This document shows, piece by piece, positions 11,078 through 25,381 of a DNA stretch of 64,000 nucleotides. The translations under genes were made by a program, and so were the position numbers. The notes under the pieces are model-generated. The model saw nothing but the letters and a program-made list of their open reading frames with translations, had not been told where the DNA came from and made no database searches. Source of the DNA: Calendula officinalis (taxonomy: Eukaryota > Streptophyta > Magnoliopsida > Asterales > Asteraceae); the NCBI GenBank assembly GCA_963853835.1, contig OY970822.1:88579135-88643134 (forward strand). The letters run 5' to 3'. The first letter of the stretch is position 1. Each line of letters starts with the position of its first letter.

Positions 11078-14016
11078 TGTAACACCGCAAAACTTAGAGA
11101 ACGTTTTTTTTTTTTTAAATGCCCGAAGGCGATTAGGTTATCCTCTAGGTTAGTTTAGCGGAAGCATAAAGATAATAATAAGTGTAGGTTTAGGTTTACA
11201 AACCAAATGTCCCACAATAAACTTCAAAACATTAATTATTTAAACGGTGTCACTTAAACGACATGGCTCCTTTTTAAAACATATCAACTGAGCTTGGTCA
11301 ATCATCCCGTCCAACGCACCGATCACCTGAAAAGATTCAACGAGGGAGGGATTAGCACAAAGCTAAGTGAATGAATATAATCTACAATTTCTGTAAAGCC
11401 CAACAAGCTAGCATAGACATCCCTACGGTCTAAAGACCACGTAACTACGAATCACCGTCCACTAAAACACGGAAGTTCTAGAACATCTCCGATTGGGGAC
11501 AACACTATTTGTTCGAGAAGATCGGGGTCCTGCCGGAGCCTTAAACCATGGTCGGCCAAACCACGGTAACCGATAGCGTTTCGTGTCCAACACCCGGGCC
11601 ACAACCTCCCTTAACCATGCAACAAATACAGGTAAGGTCGGATACCCTTTAGTCGACACCCCTTGCTCAGCGCACTGACTTCTCAAACCTCGGTCACCAC
11701 GTCAAACCGAGCCTCGGATAACCACACACCGAGTTGTTGCTTGCAATCAAGCAAAGTCTCTTCACATTGTGCACCTAATCATGTATGGTATTCCCTAACA
11801 CTAGGCATACATAAATCAAAAAAATGTCAAAAATATACATTTTCCCCAAAAATCAGCCAAAATAGCGCCGCTATCTAAGATAGCACCGCTATTTTGAGAT
11901 AGCATCCGCTATTTCGAGTTTCTGTTTGCAAACCAGCCAAGATAGCGCCGCTATTTAAAGATAGCAGCTATCTCCCCAGATCAGCCAAATTCCTGCATTT
12001 TCACAAGTATGCAATATACCGAACCAATTGTAACCAAACACAAGTTGGAGGTTAAATCCACTCACCGAAACCTTCCACTTGTCGAACTCAGAGGTCTAAT
12101 GTTTCTGAGTCACGATCCCGATTCCTGTACACCAAAGGAATACCGAATTAGTATATAATTCCACCAAATTATAAACAATGTTAAATATACATTTAACACT
12201 AACACTTGCACTAACTAAATAGCCAAACACTTAGACCATCATAAGAACATGTCATGACCATTTACACTTACACAACAAGTCAACTAGCCATATTGCATTT
12301 CATACACTCAAACGGGTCAAAAACCGGATTATTAAAACCATAATACTTTCCATAACTACAATCATGTAAACAACTTGCAATTCACCAAATGTTACCAATA
12401 ACATTACTAATCACATAACTAACAAAATACTTACACTTTCACAATCCAAGTTATTTAAGTCACTTTACTACCCATTGGCCCAAACGGGTCAAAACAACAT
12501 TTTTACTTCAACACTTTCAAGCACAACTATAATGGCTATAATCACACCATTTAACAATTAATAACTACTAGTTATTTTAACAAGATCAAAACTCCATCCT
12601 AGATCAATATCAACCACCAATTGCACTAATTCATGAAATCTCCCAATAACCATCCAAACACCATTATTTGAGGTCAATCAAATGGCAACAAAAGCTTGCA
12701 TTTCAACACATAATACTTACCATGTCTAGAATTCCATCAAGTTAATTCTAAACCAAACTTAATGCATTTAAATCAAATTGCACACATTAGGCCCAAACGG
12801 ATCAAACACATATTCGAGCTCATACTTGTCAAATAACAATTTCATATTGTCAAGTTCCTTACTTAACATTAATCTAAGCAATTTGCACACCATTTGTATA
12901 CATGTATAATTTAATCATCTATTGACCTAAAATAGGTCAATTTGTACAATTTGCAACTAATTGACAAACAAACGGGTCATGGGCCTAAACCAACATAATC
13001 AAACTTACAATTCATTCAACTACCACATTGTTAATATGAAAATGATAATACAAGTTTACAAGTTATACAAGACCAAAAGTCAACTCCCAGGTTTGACTAA
13101 AGTCAACAATCTATAACCTAACTAGATTATGGCTAAATTCCCATCTAGCCAAACACTACCATCTTTTATGCATTTTCATAACAAGTAACTAGTGATTCTT
13201 CATAACTAACAATCATCATTTAACAAACATGATTAGCCTAACACAACATTAAGAACATCAAAATACACAATTCATCAAATTAGGGAAAAAGACCCATCTT
13301 CTTCCCAAATCCACCATTGATGGAGCTTTATGAAAGCTTCACCAAATGAGTTATAACTAACAACAATTCATACAATACTTGCAAGAACTCAATTAGACAC
13401 CAAATCATGCATCAATTCCAGATTATAATCAAGATTCAACAAGAACTTCAAGAAAACCCACTAGCTCAAGAACCCTAGTTCAACTCTACATCAAGAACAT
13501 GAAACCCTAGCTTAAGAAGGAAGGAAACTTACTTAATCTTGCTTCTAATCACGAAATCACAGAGATGGCAAGCAAGGGATTAGGTTATGATCTTCAATTT
13601 TGAGAGAAAAACTTCAAGAATGTGTGTGTGTGTTGTGTGTGTCGTGACTGAGAGAGGAGCAAGAGGGGAAAAGGGGTAAATTGACACCTGCCTCTAAAAC
13701 ATAACACGTACACCCCTTTCAAAACACAGATACATTCATTTTAAACACAGTATAGATTATTAGGTTCACAGATAATTAATTTAGACCTAACTAACTCCAA
13801 TTTTAACAACGAATATATTTTTGAAACCCCGGTTCAGAAGTGAACCCAAATATATAAAGATCATTTTAATATTTAAATATCTCAGTTTTACTAATTTTAA
13901 CCCCATAGTTAAAATACATTTAAATATAATTAAATCAATTAATTTATATAAAACAATAAACAATTAAATTACTTACCGAAAGTAATAAAATTCTAGGCCA
14001 GTTTTAGGATGTTACA
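11078..14016 (-). repeat. LTR 1 of the LARD array (2939 bp)
   Basis: Bounded by TGTAACACC and GATGTTACA on the plus strand, i.e. TG...CA. In orientation of transcription (minus) it would be the 3' LTR of the original insertion. It differs from LTR 2 and LTR 3 at about five positions, all noticed within its first 800 plus-strand bases (for example near 11170, 11490, 11750, 11817, 11886), plus the length of a poly-T run; the remainder looks identical. Confidence 0.9.
11861..11968. repeat. Cluster of GATAGCGCCGCTATC-type inverted-repeat words in the LARD LTR
   Basis: Four to five words of the form ATAGCGCCGCTAT or close variants (…ACCGCTAT, …ATCCGCTAT, AGATAGCAGCTATCT) lie within about 110 bases. 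The word has 7-base arms around a single central base. The same cluster recurs at about 17545-17655 and 23228-23338. Confidence 0.8.
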
Positions 14017-16762
14017 ACTCTTCCCTCCTTAAAGAGGATTCCGTCCCCGGAATCCCACAACAATATTCAATTAGCACGTATTTATCACAGAAAGTTTACG
14101 ACACTATTCCAATCACTTTCACGTATACATGCTCAAATAAAATTTCATTCAATTTGTCATACACTTCATAGTATATTTAGCACTTCCAACTTTTCATATA
14201 ATGTTCCCGCAAAACATTGTCATTTCAATTAACAATCTATTCATTTCTGTAGTCTACACTTACTCCAATTAGTCTCATTACTCATATAGCATTTACCATT
14301 CATAACAAATTAGCATTTTCCATGCCATAACAGTTAATCAACTAGCATAAGTTACAACATCATTTCCTTACACAAGGTCACACACTTACTTCAATTCTCA
14401 AATACCTACTCGTTTCATTCTTTATTCTAACGAAAATTACAATCATGCACAGTTTTACTCGTTAAACGACCCATAATTTTAAGAATTTCCAATAAAATTC
14501 CCAGTCTTAATCAATTAAATTTTTTTTTCTCTCAAAAATACTCTTTCATAACATAAAGTCACATCAATTTTGAACTCATACTAGTCAAAATCAAATCTTA
14601 AGCACACTTACTCCATTTTGCACATTTTGACCCAAGCGGGTCAACATACCATAATCAATTCAAGACTATAAGTTAGCATTTCAAGCATGTTAAGATGCAT
14701 ATAACAACTCTCATACGATCAACTTATTGAACTACAAAAATGTCAAACAAGTATCAAGTCAAAAGTTGAATTTCACCAATTTGATACATAATAGACAAAC
14801 GGGTCAAAACTTACGATTTAATTCGGACATATTCTATTTCGAGGTTAACTATTACATAAACTCACAAGTAACATATAAAGATCTTTAAGGTCAAGTCATG
14901 AACCACAAAATGCACTTTAGTCCAATTTTAGCATACTAGGTCCAAATCAAGCAATTCTTCATAACACTATCAAGTCCTTAATTAACAATACTTCTAACAA
15001 TCATGTATTATTCCATGCTTAATTGGCCCTATTACACGGGGAACACAATTTCATAAAGTCAAGTTGCACGTTATGACAAAACTAGTCACAGTTTTCACAA
15101 TTCAAGTCTACCCCACATATCTCATTACAATCATGGCAATACAAATAGCAACAACTTTTATACCCAATTAGTCATACCTATGACCTAACAGATCAAAACA
15201 AGTTTTATTATCCAAAAATTGTTCTTATTACTTCCAAAACATGTCAAGCTACTCACCAAATCGACTCATGCAATTATCAATAATTATTATCATGATCAAG
15301 ATCTAACAACTAAAAGCATTCAATCCAGTCTTGACACTAATCACCTTAAACGTTTCAACATTGAGAAATTTTATCATAACGATTTCAAACATACAGTTCA
15401 CAGTTCATTAACATGTCAAACTCATGTGATGACTAATAAGCATTTTCAGTTACATGTCAACTTTTACTTAGACTTCAAGTCAATCAATCACAATTCAACT
15501 AGTCCTTAACTCTTACCCATTAACATCCAAATAGTAAGGTGATTTCATCAGTTCAATTCGCAATTAAGCATAAACAACTTCTATCATGATATTTGATCTA
15601 GAAACATAACTCTTAAGACATAAAACCTCAAAATCTCAATTCAACAGCTTTTATTACAATCAATAAAACATCATCATCGCCTTAAGCACTTTAAAAATCA
15701 TCAATTTAAGCTATGATCAATTTTTTATTAACATAAATCATTTCTATACAATCATTTAAATCTAAACACTAGATTTAAGTATAAATCACATTTCCAAACT
15801 CTTCTCAAATAATTTCATAATCAATGCAAATCATTTAACAGTCTCTTTTATCTCCAATTATTACTATCACAAGTCATCTCAAAAGATCTACACAAACAAT
15901 TCATTAGTCATTTAGGTATCTAATATTGACTGACTGTCATAATTAATGTCTATAACCAAAAACAAACATCAATTTATTCACGTTGCACAAACATTTCTGA
16001 TTCTCACTATACAAGTCACTACATGTGATCCGACATGTCACAAATAAAATTTCCAACTTTAATTAACTAGACTAATCCATACATCATGTCACTCTAAACT
16101 TAGTCCAAGTTTCAATAAAAGGAACATGTAAGCATACCTCATTTATATCTACAACACTCCTGACACATAAGAAGTATCCCAAATCAACAAGCAATCAATT
16201 ATTCTAATTCAAGTGACATAACACACTGAAGGTAAGCAGTTCAGTTTATCACAACATTTCATAAATATTAGCTAAGCAATCTTCTCAATTAACAATTCTA
16301 CATAAACACAAGTATTGAGTTTATTAAAACATACCCGAGCTATCATTGTCGGTCCACGGTTGGTGAAGATTCCCCGACCGCCCCCGTCCTTGACCCACAA
16401 TCCATTTTCTTTTCCCAAAGGTCAACTTCCATCTTGCCCAAATTGACCACCTCTAATGTACTTCATATCCCCACGTGCGTATATAGGCTCCTCCGGTAGT
16501 TCCCGCATCGTTACTTGATGTGCTAACATTTCCTAGGGCTAAGGGGGTCGGTTTCTCTTTACATGTCATATCTATAACAATCACAACAACTCACGAAAGC
16601 TTAGTTTAAATCGTTAGTAACTACATACTAACTACAACTAACTTCATTCACCGTTGCTCTAATCCCGCTCGTCCGGAATGCTTGACCAAACTCGAGCCAC
16701 GATTTGGGAATGGAACACCAACCCCGTGTATCCATCGCCAAATCGAAGCTCTGATACCAAGT
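14017..16762 (-). mobile_element. Internal region 1 of the LARD array (2746 bp, non-coding)
   Basis: Minus-strand primer-binding site TTGGTATCAGAGC lies at the right edge (about 16749-16761) and the polypurine tract at the left edge (about 14017-14032). All six frames are broken; the longest frame (96 codons at 15219) resembles no known protein and is on the strand opposite to transcription. The AAACGGGTCAAA word recurs here and in the LTR. Confidence 0.85.
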
Positions 16763-19699
16763 TGTAACACCGCAAAACTTAGAGAACGTTTTTTTTTTTA
16801 AATGCCCGAAGGCGATTAGGTTATCCTCTAGGTTAGTTTAGCGGAAGCATAAAGATAATAATAAGTTTAGGTTTAGGTTTACAAACCAAATGTCCCACAA
16901 TAAACTTCAAAACATTAATTATTTAAACGGTGTCACTTAAACGACATGGCTCCTTTTTAAAACATATCAACTGAGCTTGGTCAATCATCCCGTCCAACGC
17001 ACCGATCACCTGAAAAGATTCAACGAGGGAGGGATTAGCACAAAGCTAAGTGAATGAATATAATCTACAATTTCTGTAAAGCCCAACAAGCTAGCATAGA
17101 CATCCCTACGGTCTAAAGACCACGTAACTACGAATCACCGTCCACTAAAACACGGAAGTTCTAGAACATCTCCGATTGGGGACAACACTGTTTGTTCGAG
17201 AAGATCGGGGTCCTGCCGGAGCCTTAAACCATGGTCGGCCAAACCACGGTAACCGATAGCGTTTCGTGTCCAACACCCGGGCCACAACCTCCCTTAACCA
17301 TGCAACAAATACAGGTAAGGTCGGATACCCTTTAGTCGACACCCCTTGCTCAGCGCACTGACTTCTCAAACCTCGGTCACCACGTCAAACCGAGCCTCGG
17401 ATAACCACACACCGAGTTGTTGCTTGCAATGAAGCAAAGTCTCTTCACATTGTGCACCTAATCATGTATGGTATTCCCTAACACTAGGCATACATAAATA
17501 AAAAAAATGTCAAAAATATACATTTTCCCCAAAAATCAGCCAAAATAGCGCCGCTATCTAAGATAGCGCCGCTATTTTGAGATAGCATCCGCTATTTCGA
17601 GTTTCTGTTTGCAAACCAGCCAAGATAGCGCCGCTATTTAAAGATAGCAGCTATCTCCCCAGATCAGCCAAATTCCTGCATTTTCACAAGTATGCAATAT
17701 ACCGAACCAATTGTAACCAAACACAAGTTGGAGGTTAAATCCACTCACCGAAACCTTCCACTTGTCGAACTCAGAGGTCTAATGTTTCTGAGTCACGATC
17801 CCGATTCCTGTACACCAAAGGAATACCGAATTAGTATATAATTCCACCAAATTATAAACAATGTTAAATATACATTTAACACTAACACTTGCACTAACTA
17901 AATAGCCAAACACTTAGACCATCATAAGAACATGTCATGACCATTTACACTTACACAACAAGTCAACTAGCCATATTGCATTTCATACACTCAAACGGGT
18001 CAAAAACCGGATTATTAAAACCATAATACTTTCCATAACTACAATCATGTAAACAACTTGCAATTCACCAAATGTTACCAATAACATTACTAATCACATA
18101 ACTAACAAAATACTTACACTTTCACAATCCAAGTTATTTAAGTCACTTTACTACCCATTGGCCCAAACGGGTCAAAACAACATTTTTACTTCAACACTTT
18201 CAAGCACAACTATAATGGCTATAATCACACCATTTAACAATTAATAACTACTAGTTATTTTAACAAGATCAAAACTCCATCCTAGATCAATATCAACCAC
18301 CAATTGCACTAATTCATGAAATCTCCCAATAACCATCCAAACACCATTATTTGAGGTCAATCAAATGGCAACAAAAGCTTGCATTTCAACACATAATACT
18401 TACCATGTCTAGAATTCCATCAAGTTAATTCTAAACCAAACTTAATGCATTTAAATCAAATTGCACACATTAGGCCCAAACGGATCAAACACATATTCGA
18501 GCTCATACTTGTCAAATAACAATTTCATATTGTCAAGTTCCTTACTTAACATTAATCTAAGCAATTTGCACACCATTTGTATACATGTATAATTTAATCA
18601 TCTATTGACCTAAAATAGGTCAATTTGTACAATTTGCAACTAATTGACAAACAAACGGGTCATGGGCCTAAACCAACATAATCAAACTTACAATTCATTC
18701 AACTACCACATTGTTAATATGAAAATGATAATACAAGTTTACAAGTTATACAAGACCAAAAGTCAACTCCCAGGTTTGACTAAAGTCAACAATCTATAAC
18801 CTAACTAGATTATGGCTAAATTCCCATCTAGCCAAACACTACCATCTTTTATGCATTTTCATAACAAGTAACTAGTGATTCTTCATAACTAACAATCATC
18901 ATTTAACAAACATGATTAGCCTAACACAACATTAAGAACATCAAAATACACAATTCATCAAATTAGGGAAAAAGACCCATCTTCTTCCCAAATCCACCAT
19001 TGATGGAGCTTTATGAAAGCTTCACCAAATGAGTTATAACTAACAACAATTCATACAATACTTGCAAGAACTCAATTAGACACCAAATCATGCATCAATT
19101 CCAGATTATAATCAAGATTCAACAAGAACTTCAAGAAAACCCACTAGCTCAAGAACCCTAGTTCAACTCTACATCAAGAACATGAAACCCTAGCTTAAGA
19201 AGGAAGGAAACTTACTTAATCTTGCTTCTAATCACGAAATCACAGAGATGGCAAGCAAGGGATTAGGTTATGATCTTCAATTTTGAGAGAAAAACTTCAA
19301 GAATGTGTGTGTGTGTTGTGTGTGTCGTGACTGAGAGAGGAGCAAGAGGGGAAAAGGGGTAAATTGACACCTGCCTCTAAAACATAACACGTACACCCCT
19401 TTCAAAACACAGATACATTCATTTTAAACACAGTATAGATTATTAGGTTCACAGATAATTAATTTAGACCTAACTAACTCCAATTTTAACAACGAATATA
19501 TTTTTGAAACCCCGGTTCAGAAGTGAACCCAAATATATAAAGATCATTTTAATATTTAAATATCTCAGTTTTACTAATTTTAACCCCATAGTTAAAATAC
19601 ATTTAAATATAATTAAATCAATTAATTTATATAAAACAATAAACAATTAAATTACTTACCGAAAGTAATAAAATTCTAGGCCAGTTTTAGGATGTTACA
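16763..19699 (-). repeat. LTR 2 of the LARD array (2937 bp)
   Basis: Full-length internal LTR, nearly identical to LTR 3. It lacks its own target duplication because both sides are internal element sequence, as expected of unequal recombination between LTRs. Confidence 0.9.
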
Positions 19700-22445
19700 A
19701 CTCTTCCCTCCTTAAAGAGGATTCCGTCCCCGGAATCCCACAACAATATTCAATTAGCACGTATTTATCACAGAAAGTTTACGACACTATTCCAATCACT
19801 TTCACGTATACATGCTCAAATAAAATTTCATTCAATTTGTCATACACTTCATAGTATATTTAGCACTTCCAACTTTTCATATAATGTTCCCGCAAAACAT
19901 TGTCATTTCAATTAACAATCTATTCATTTCTGTAGTCTACACTTACTCCAATTAGTCTCATTACTCATATAGCATTTACCATTCATAACAAATTAGCATT
20001 TTCCATGCCATAACAGTTAATCAACTAGCATAAGTTACAACATCATTTCCTTACACAAGGTCACACACTTACTTCAATTCTCAAATACCTACTCGTTTCA
20101 TTCTTTATTCTAACGAAAATTACAATCATGCACAGTTTTACTCGTTAAACGACCCATAATTTTAAGAATTTCCAATAAAATTCCCAGTCTTAATCAATTA
20201 AATTTTTTTTTCTCTCAAAAATACTCTTTCATAACATAAAGTCACATCAATTTTGAACTCATACTAGTCAAAATCAAATCTTAAGCACACTTACTCCATT
20301 TTGCACATTTTGACCCAAGCGGGTCAACATACCATAATCAATTCAAGACTATAAGTTAGCATTTCAAGCATGTTAAGATGCATATAACAACTCTCATACG
20401 ATCAACTTATTGAACTACAAAAATGTCAAACAAGTATCAAGTCAAAAGTTGAATTTCACCAATTTGATACATAATAGACAAACGGGTCAAAACTTACGAT
20501 TTAATTCGGACATATTCTATTTCGAGGTTAACTATTACATAAACTCACAAGTAACATATAAAGATCTTTAAGGTCAAGTCATGAACCACAAAATGCACTT
20601 TAGTCCAATTTTAGCATACTAGGTCCAAATCAAGCAATTCTTCATAACACTATCAAGTCCTTAATTAACAATACTTCTAACAATCATGTATTATTCCATG
20701 CTTAATTGGCCCTATTACACGGGGAACACAATTTCATAAAGTCAAGTTGCACGTTATGACAAAACTAGTCACAGTTTTCACAATTCAAGTCTACCCCACA
20801 TATCTCATTACAATCATGGCAATACAAATAGCAACAACTTTTATACCCAATTAGTCATACCTATGACCTAACAGATCAAAACAAGTTTTATTATCCAAAA
20901 ATTGTTCTTATTACTTCCAAAACATGTCAAGCTACTCACCAAATCGACTCATGCAATTATCAATAATTATTATCATGATCAAGATCTAACAACTAAAAGC
21001 ATTCAATCCAGTCTTGACACTAATCACCTTAAACGTTTCAACATTGAGAAATTTTATCATAACGATTTCAAACATACAGTTCACAGTTCATTAACATGTC
21101 AAACTCATGTGATGACTAATAAGCATTTTCAGTTACATGTCAACTTTTACTTAGACTTCAAGTCAATCAATCACAATTCAACTAGTCCTTAACTCTTACC
21201 CATTAACATCCAAATAGTAAGGTGATTTCATCAGTTCAATTCGCAATTAAGCATAAACAACTTCTATCATGATATTTGATCTAGAAACATAACTCTTAAG
21301 ACATAAAACCTCAAAATCTCAATTCAACAGCTTTTATTACAATCAATAAAACATCATCATCGCCTTAAGCACTTTAAAAATCATCAATTTAAGCTATGAT
21401 CAATTTTTTATTAACATAAATCATTTCTATACAATCATTTAAATCTAAACACTAGATTTAAGTATAAATCACATTTCCAAACTCTTCTCAAATAATTTCA
21501 TAATCAATGCAAATCATTTAACAGTCTCTTTTATCTCCAATTATTACTATCACAAGTCATCTCAAAAGATCTACACAAACAATTCATTAGTCATTTAGGT
21601 ATCTAATATTGACTGACTGTCATAATTAATGTCTATAACCAAAAACAAACATCAATTTATTCACGTTGCACAAACATTTCTGATTCTCACTATACAAGTC
21701 ACTACATGTGATCCGACATGTCACAAATAAAATTTCCAACTTTAATTAACTAGACTAATCCATACATCATGTCACTCTAAACTTAGTCCAAGTTTCAATA
21801 AAAGGAACATGTAAGCATACCTCATTTATATCTACAACACTCCTGACACATAAGAAGTATCCCAAATCAACAAGCAATCAATTATTCTAATTCAAGTGAC
21901 ATAACACACTGAAGGTAAGCAGTTCAGTTTATCACAACATTTCATAAATATTAGCTAAGCAATCTTCTCAATTAACAATTCTACATAAACACAAGTATTG
22001 AGTTTATTAAAACATACCCGAGCTATCATTGTCGGTCCACGGTTGGTGAAGATTCCCCGACCGCCCCCGTCCTTGACCCACAATCCATTTTCTTTTCCCA
22101 AAGGTCAACTTCCATCTTGCCCAAATTGACCACCTCTAATGTACTTCATATCCCCACGTGCGTATATAGGCTCCTCCGGTAGTTCCCGCATCGTTACTTG
22201 ATGTGCTAACATTTCCTAGGGCTAAGGGGGTCGGTTTCTCTTTACATGTCATATCTATAACAATCACAACAACTCACGAAAGCTTAGTTTAAATCGTTAG
22301 TAACTACATACTAACTACAACTAACTTCATTCACCGTTGCTCTAATCCCGCTCGTCCGGAATGCTTGACCAAACTCGAGCCACGATTTGGGAATGGAACA
22401 CCAACCCCGTGTATCCATCGCCAAATCGAAGCTCTGATACCAAGT
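19700..22445 (-). mobile_element. Internal region 2 of the LARD array
   Basis: Same sequence and length as internal region 1; I noticed no coding frame and no clear difference between the copies. Confidence 0.85.
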
Positions 22446-25381
22446 TGTAACACCGCAAAACTTAGAGAACGTTTTTTTTTTAAATGCCCGAAGGCGATTA
22501 GGTTATCCTCTAGGTTAGTTTAGCGGAAGCATAAAGATAATAATAAGTTTAGGTTTAGGTTTACAAACCAAATGTCCCACAATAAACTTCAAAACATTAA
22601 TTATTTAAACGGTGTCACTTAAACGACATGGCTCCTTTTTAAAACATATCAACTGAGCTTGGTCAATCATCCCGTCCAACGCACCGATCACCTGAAAAGA
22701 TTCAACGAGGGAGGGATTAGCACAAAGCTAAGTGAATGAATATAATCTACAATTTCTGTAAAGCCCAACAAGCTAGCATAGACATCCCTACGGTCTAAAG
22801 ACCACGTAACTACGAATCACCGTCCACTAAAACACGGAAGTTCTAGAACATCTCCGATTGGGGACAACACTGTTTGTTCGAGAAGATCGGGGTCCTGCCG
22901 GAGCCTTAAACCATGGTCGGCCAAACCACGGTAACCGATAGCGTTTCGTGTCCAACACCCGGGCCACAACCTCCCTTAACCATGCAACAAATACAGGTAA
23001 GGTCGGATACCCTTTAGTCGACACCCCTTGCTCAGCGCACTGACTTCTCAAACCTCGGTCACCACGTCAAACCGAGCCTCGGATAACCACACACCGAGTT
23101 GTTGCTTGCAATGAAGCAAAGTCTCTTCACATTGTGCACCTAATCATGTATGGTATTCCCTAACACTAGGCATACATAAATAAAAAAAATGTCAAAAATA
23201 TACATTTTCCCCAAAAATCAGCCAAAATAGCGCCGCTATCTAAGATAGCGCCGCTATTTTGAGATAGCATCCGCTATTTCGAGTTTCTGTTTGCAAACCA
23301 GCCAAGATAGCGCCGCTATTTAAAGATAGCAGCTATCTCCCCAGATCAGCCAAATTCCTGCATTTTCACAAGTATGCAATATACCGAACCAATTGTAACC
23401 AAACACAAGTTGGAGGTTAAATCCACTCACCGAAACCTTCCACTTGTCGAACTCAGAGGTCTAATGTTTCTGAGTCACGATCCCGATTCCTGTACACCAA
23501 AGGAATACCGAATTAGTATATAATTCCACCAAATTATAAACAATGTTAAATATACATTTAACACTAACACTTGCACTAACTAAATAGCCAAACACTTAGA
23601 CCATCATAAGAACATGTCATGACCATTTACACTTACACAACAAGTCAACTAGCCATATTGCATTTCATACACTCAAACGGGTCAAAAACCGGATTATTAA
23701 AACCATAATACTTTCCATAACTACAATCATGTAAACAACTTGCAATTCACCAAATGTTACCAATAACATTACTAATCACATAACTAACAAAATACTTACA
23801 CTTTCACAATCCAAGTTATTTAAGTCACTTTACTACCCATTGGCCCAAACGGGTCAAAACAACATTTTTACTTCAACACTTTCAAGCACAACTATAATGG
23901 CTATAATCACACCATTTAACAATTAATAACTACTAGTTATTTTAACAAGATCAAAACTCCATCCTAGATCAATATCAACCACCAATTGCACTAATTCATG
24001 AAATCTCCCAATAACCATCCAAACACCATTATTTGAGGTCAATCAAATGGCAACAAAAGCTTGCATTTCAACACATAATACTTACCATGTCTAGAATTCC
24101 ATCAAGTTAATTCTAAACCAAACTTAATGCATTTAAATCAAATTGCACACATTAGGCCCAAACGGATCAAACACATATTCGAGCTCATACTTGTCAAATA
24201 ACAATTTCATATTGTCAAGTTCCTTACTTAACATTAATCTAAGCAATTTGCACACCATTTGTATACATGTATAATTTAATCATCTATTGACCTAAAATAG
24301 GTCAATTTGTACAATTTGCAACTAATTGACAAACAAACGGGTCATGGGCCTAAACCAACATAATCAAACTTACAATTCATTCAACTACCACATTGTTAAT
24401 ATGAAAATGATAATACAAGTTTACAAGTTATACAAGACCAAAAGTCAACTCCCAGGTTTGACTAAAGTCAACAATCTATAACCTAACTAGATTATGGCTA
24501 AATTCCCATCTAGCCAAACACTACCATCTTTTATGCATTTTCATAACAAGTAACTAGTGATTCTTCATAACTAACAATCATCATTTAACAAACATGATTA
24601 GCCTAACACAACATTAAGAACATCAAAATACACAATTCATCAAATTAGGGAAAAAGACCCATCTTCTTCCCAAATCCACCATTGATGGAGCTTTATGAAA
24701 GCTTCACCAAATGAGTTATAACTAACAACAATTCATACAATACTTGCAAGAACTCAATTAGACACCAAATCATGCATCAATTCCAGATTATAATCAAGAT
24801 TCAACAAGAACTTCAAGAAAACCCACTAGCTCAAGAACCCTAGTTCAACTCTACATCAAGAACATGAAACCCTAGCTTAAGAAGGAAGGAAACTTACTTA
24901 ATCTTGCTTCTAATCACGAAATCACAGAGATGGCAAGCAAGGGATTAGGTTATGATCTTCAATTTTGAGAGAAAAACTTCAAGAATGTGTGTGTGTGTTG
25001 TGTGTGTCGTGACTGAGAGAGGAGCAAGAGGGGAAAAGGGGTAAATTGACACCTGCCTCTAAAACATAACACGTACACCCCTTTCAAAACACAGATACAT
25101 TCATTTTAAACACAGTATAGATTATTAGGTTCACAGATAATTAATTTAGACCTAACTAACTCCAATTTTAACAACGAAGATATTTTTGAAACCCCGGTTC
25201 AGAAGTGAACCCAAATATATAAAGATCATTTTAATATTTAAATATCTCAGTTTTACTAATTTTAACCCCATAGTTAAAATACATTTAAATATAATTAAAT
25301 CAATTAATTTATATAAAACAATAAACAATTAAATTACTTACCGAAAGTAATAAAATTCTAGGCCAGTTTTAGGATGTTACA
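22446..25381 (-). repeat. LTR 3 of the LARD array (2936 bp)
   Basis: Near-identical to LTR 2. One private difference is visible near 25180 (GAAGATATTT where the others have GAATATATTT). Confidence 0.9.

Noticed and set aside
11462..11686. 74-codon minus-strand frame repeated at 17145 and 22827
   Set aside because: It repeats only because the LTR repeats. It has no recognisable domain and lies within the LTR.
15219..15509. 96-codon plus-strand frame repeated at 20902 and 26584
   Set aside because: It is on the strand opposite to element transcription, has low-complexity composition and no known domain; chance frame in the LARD interior.
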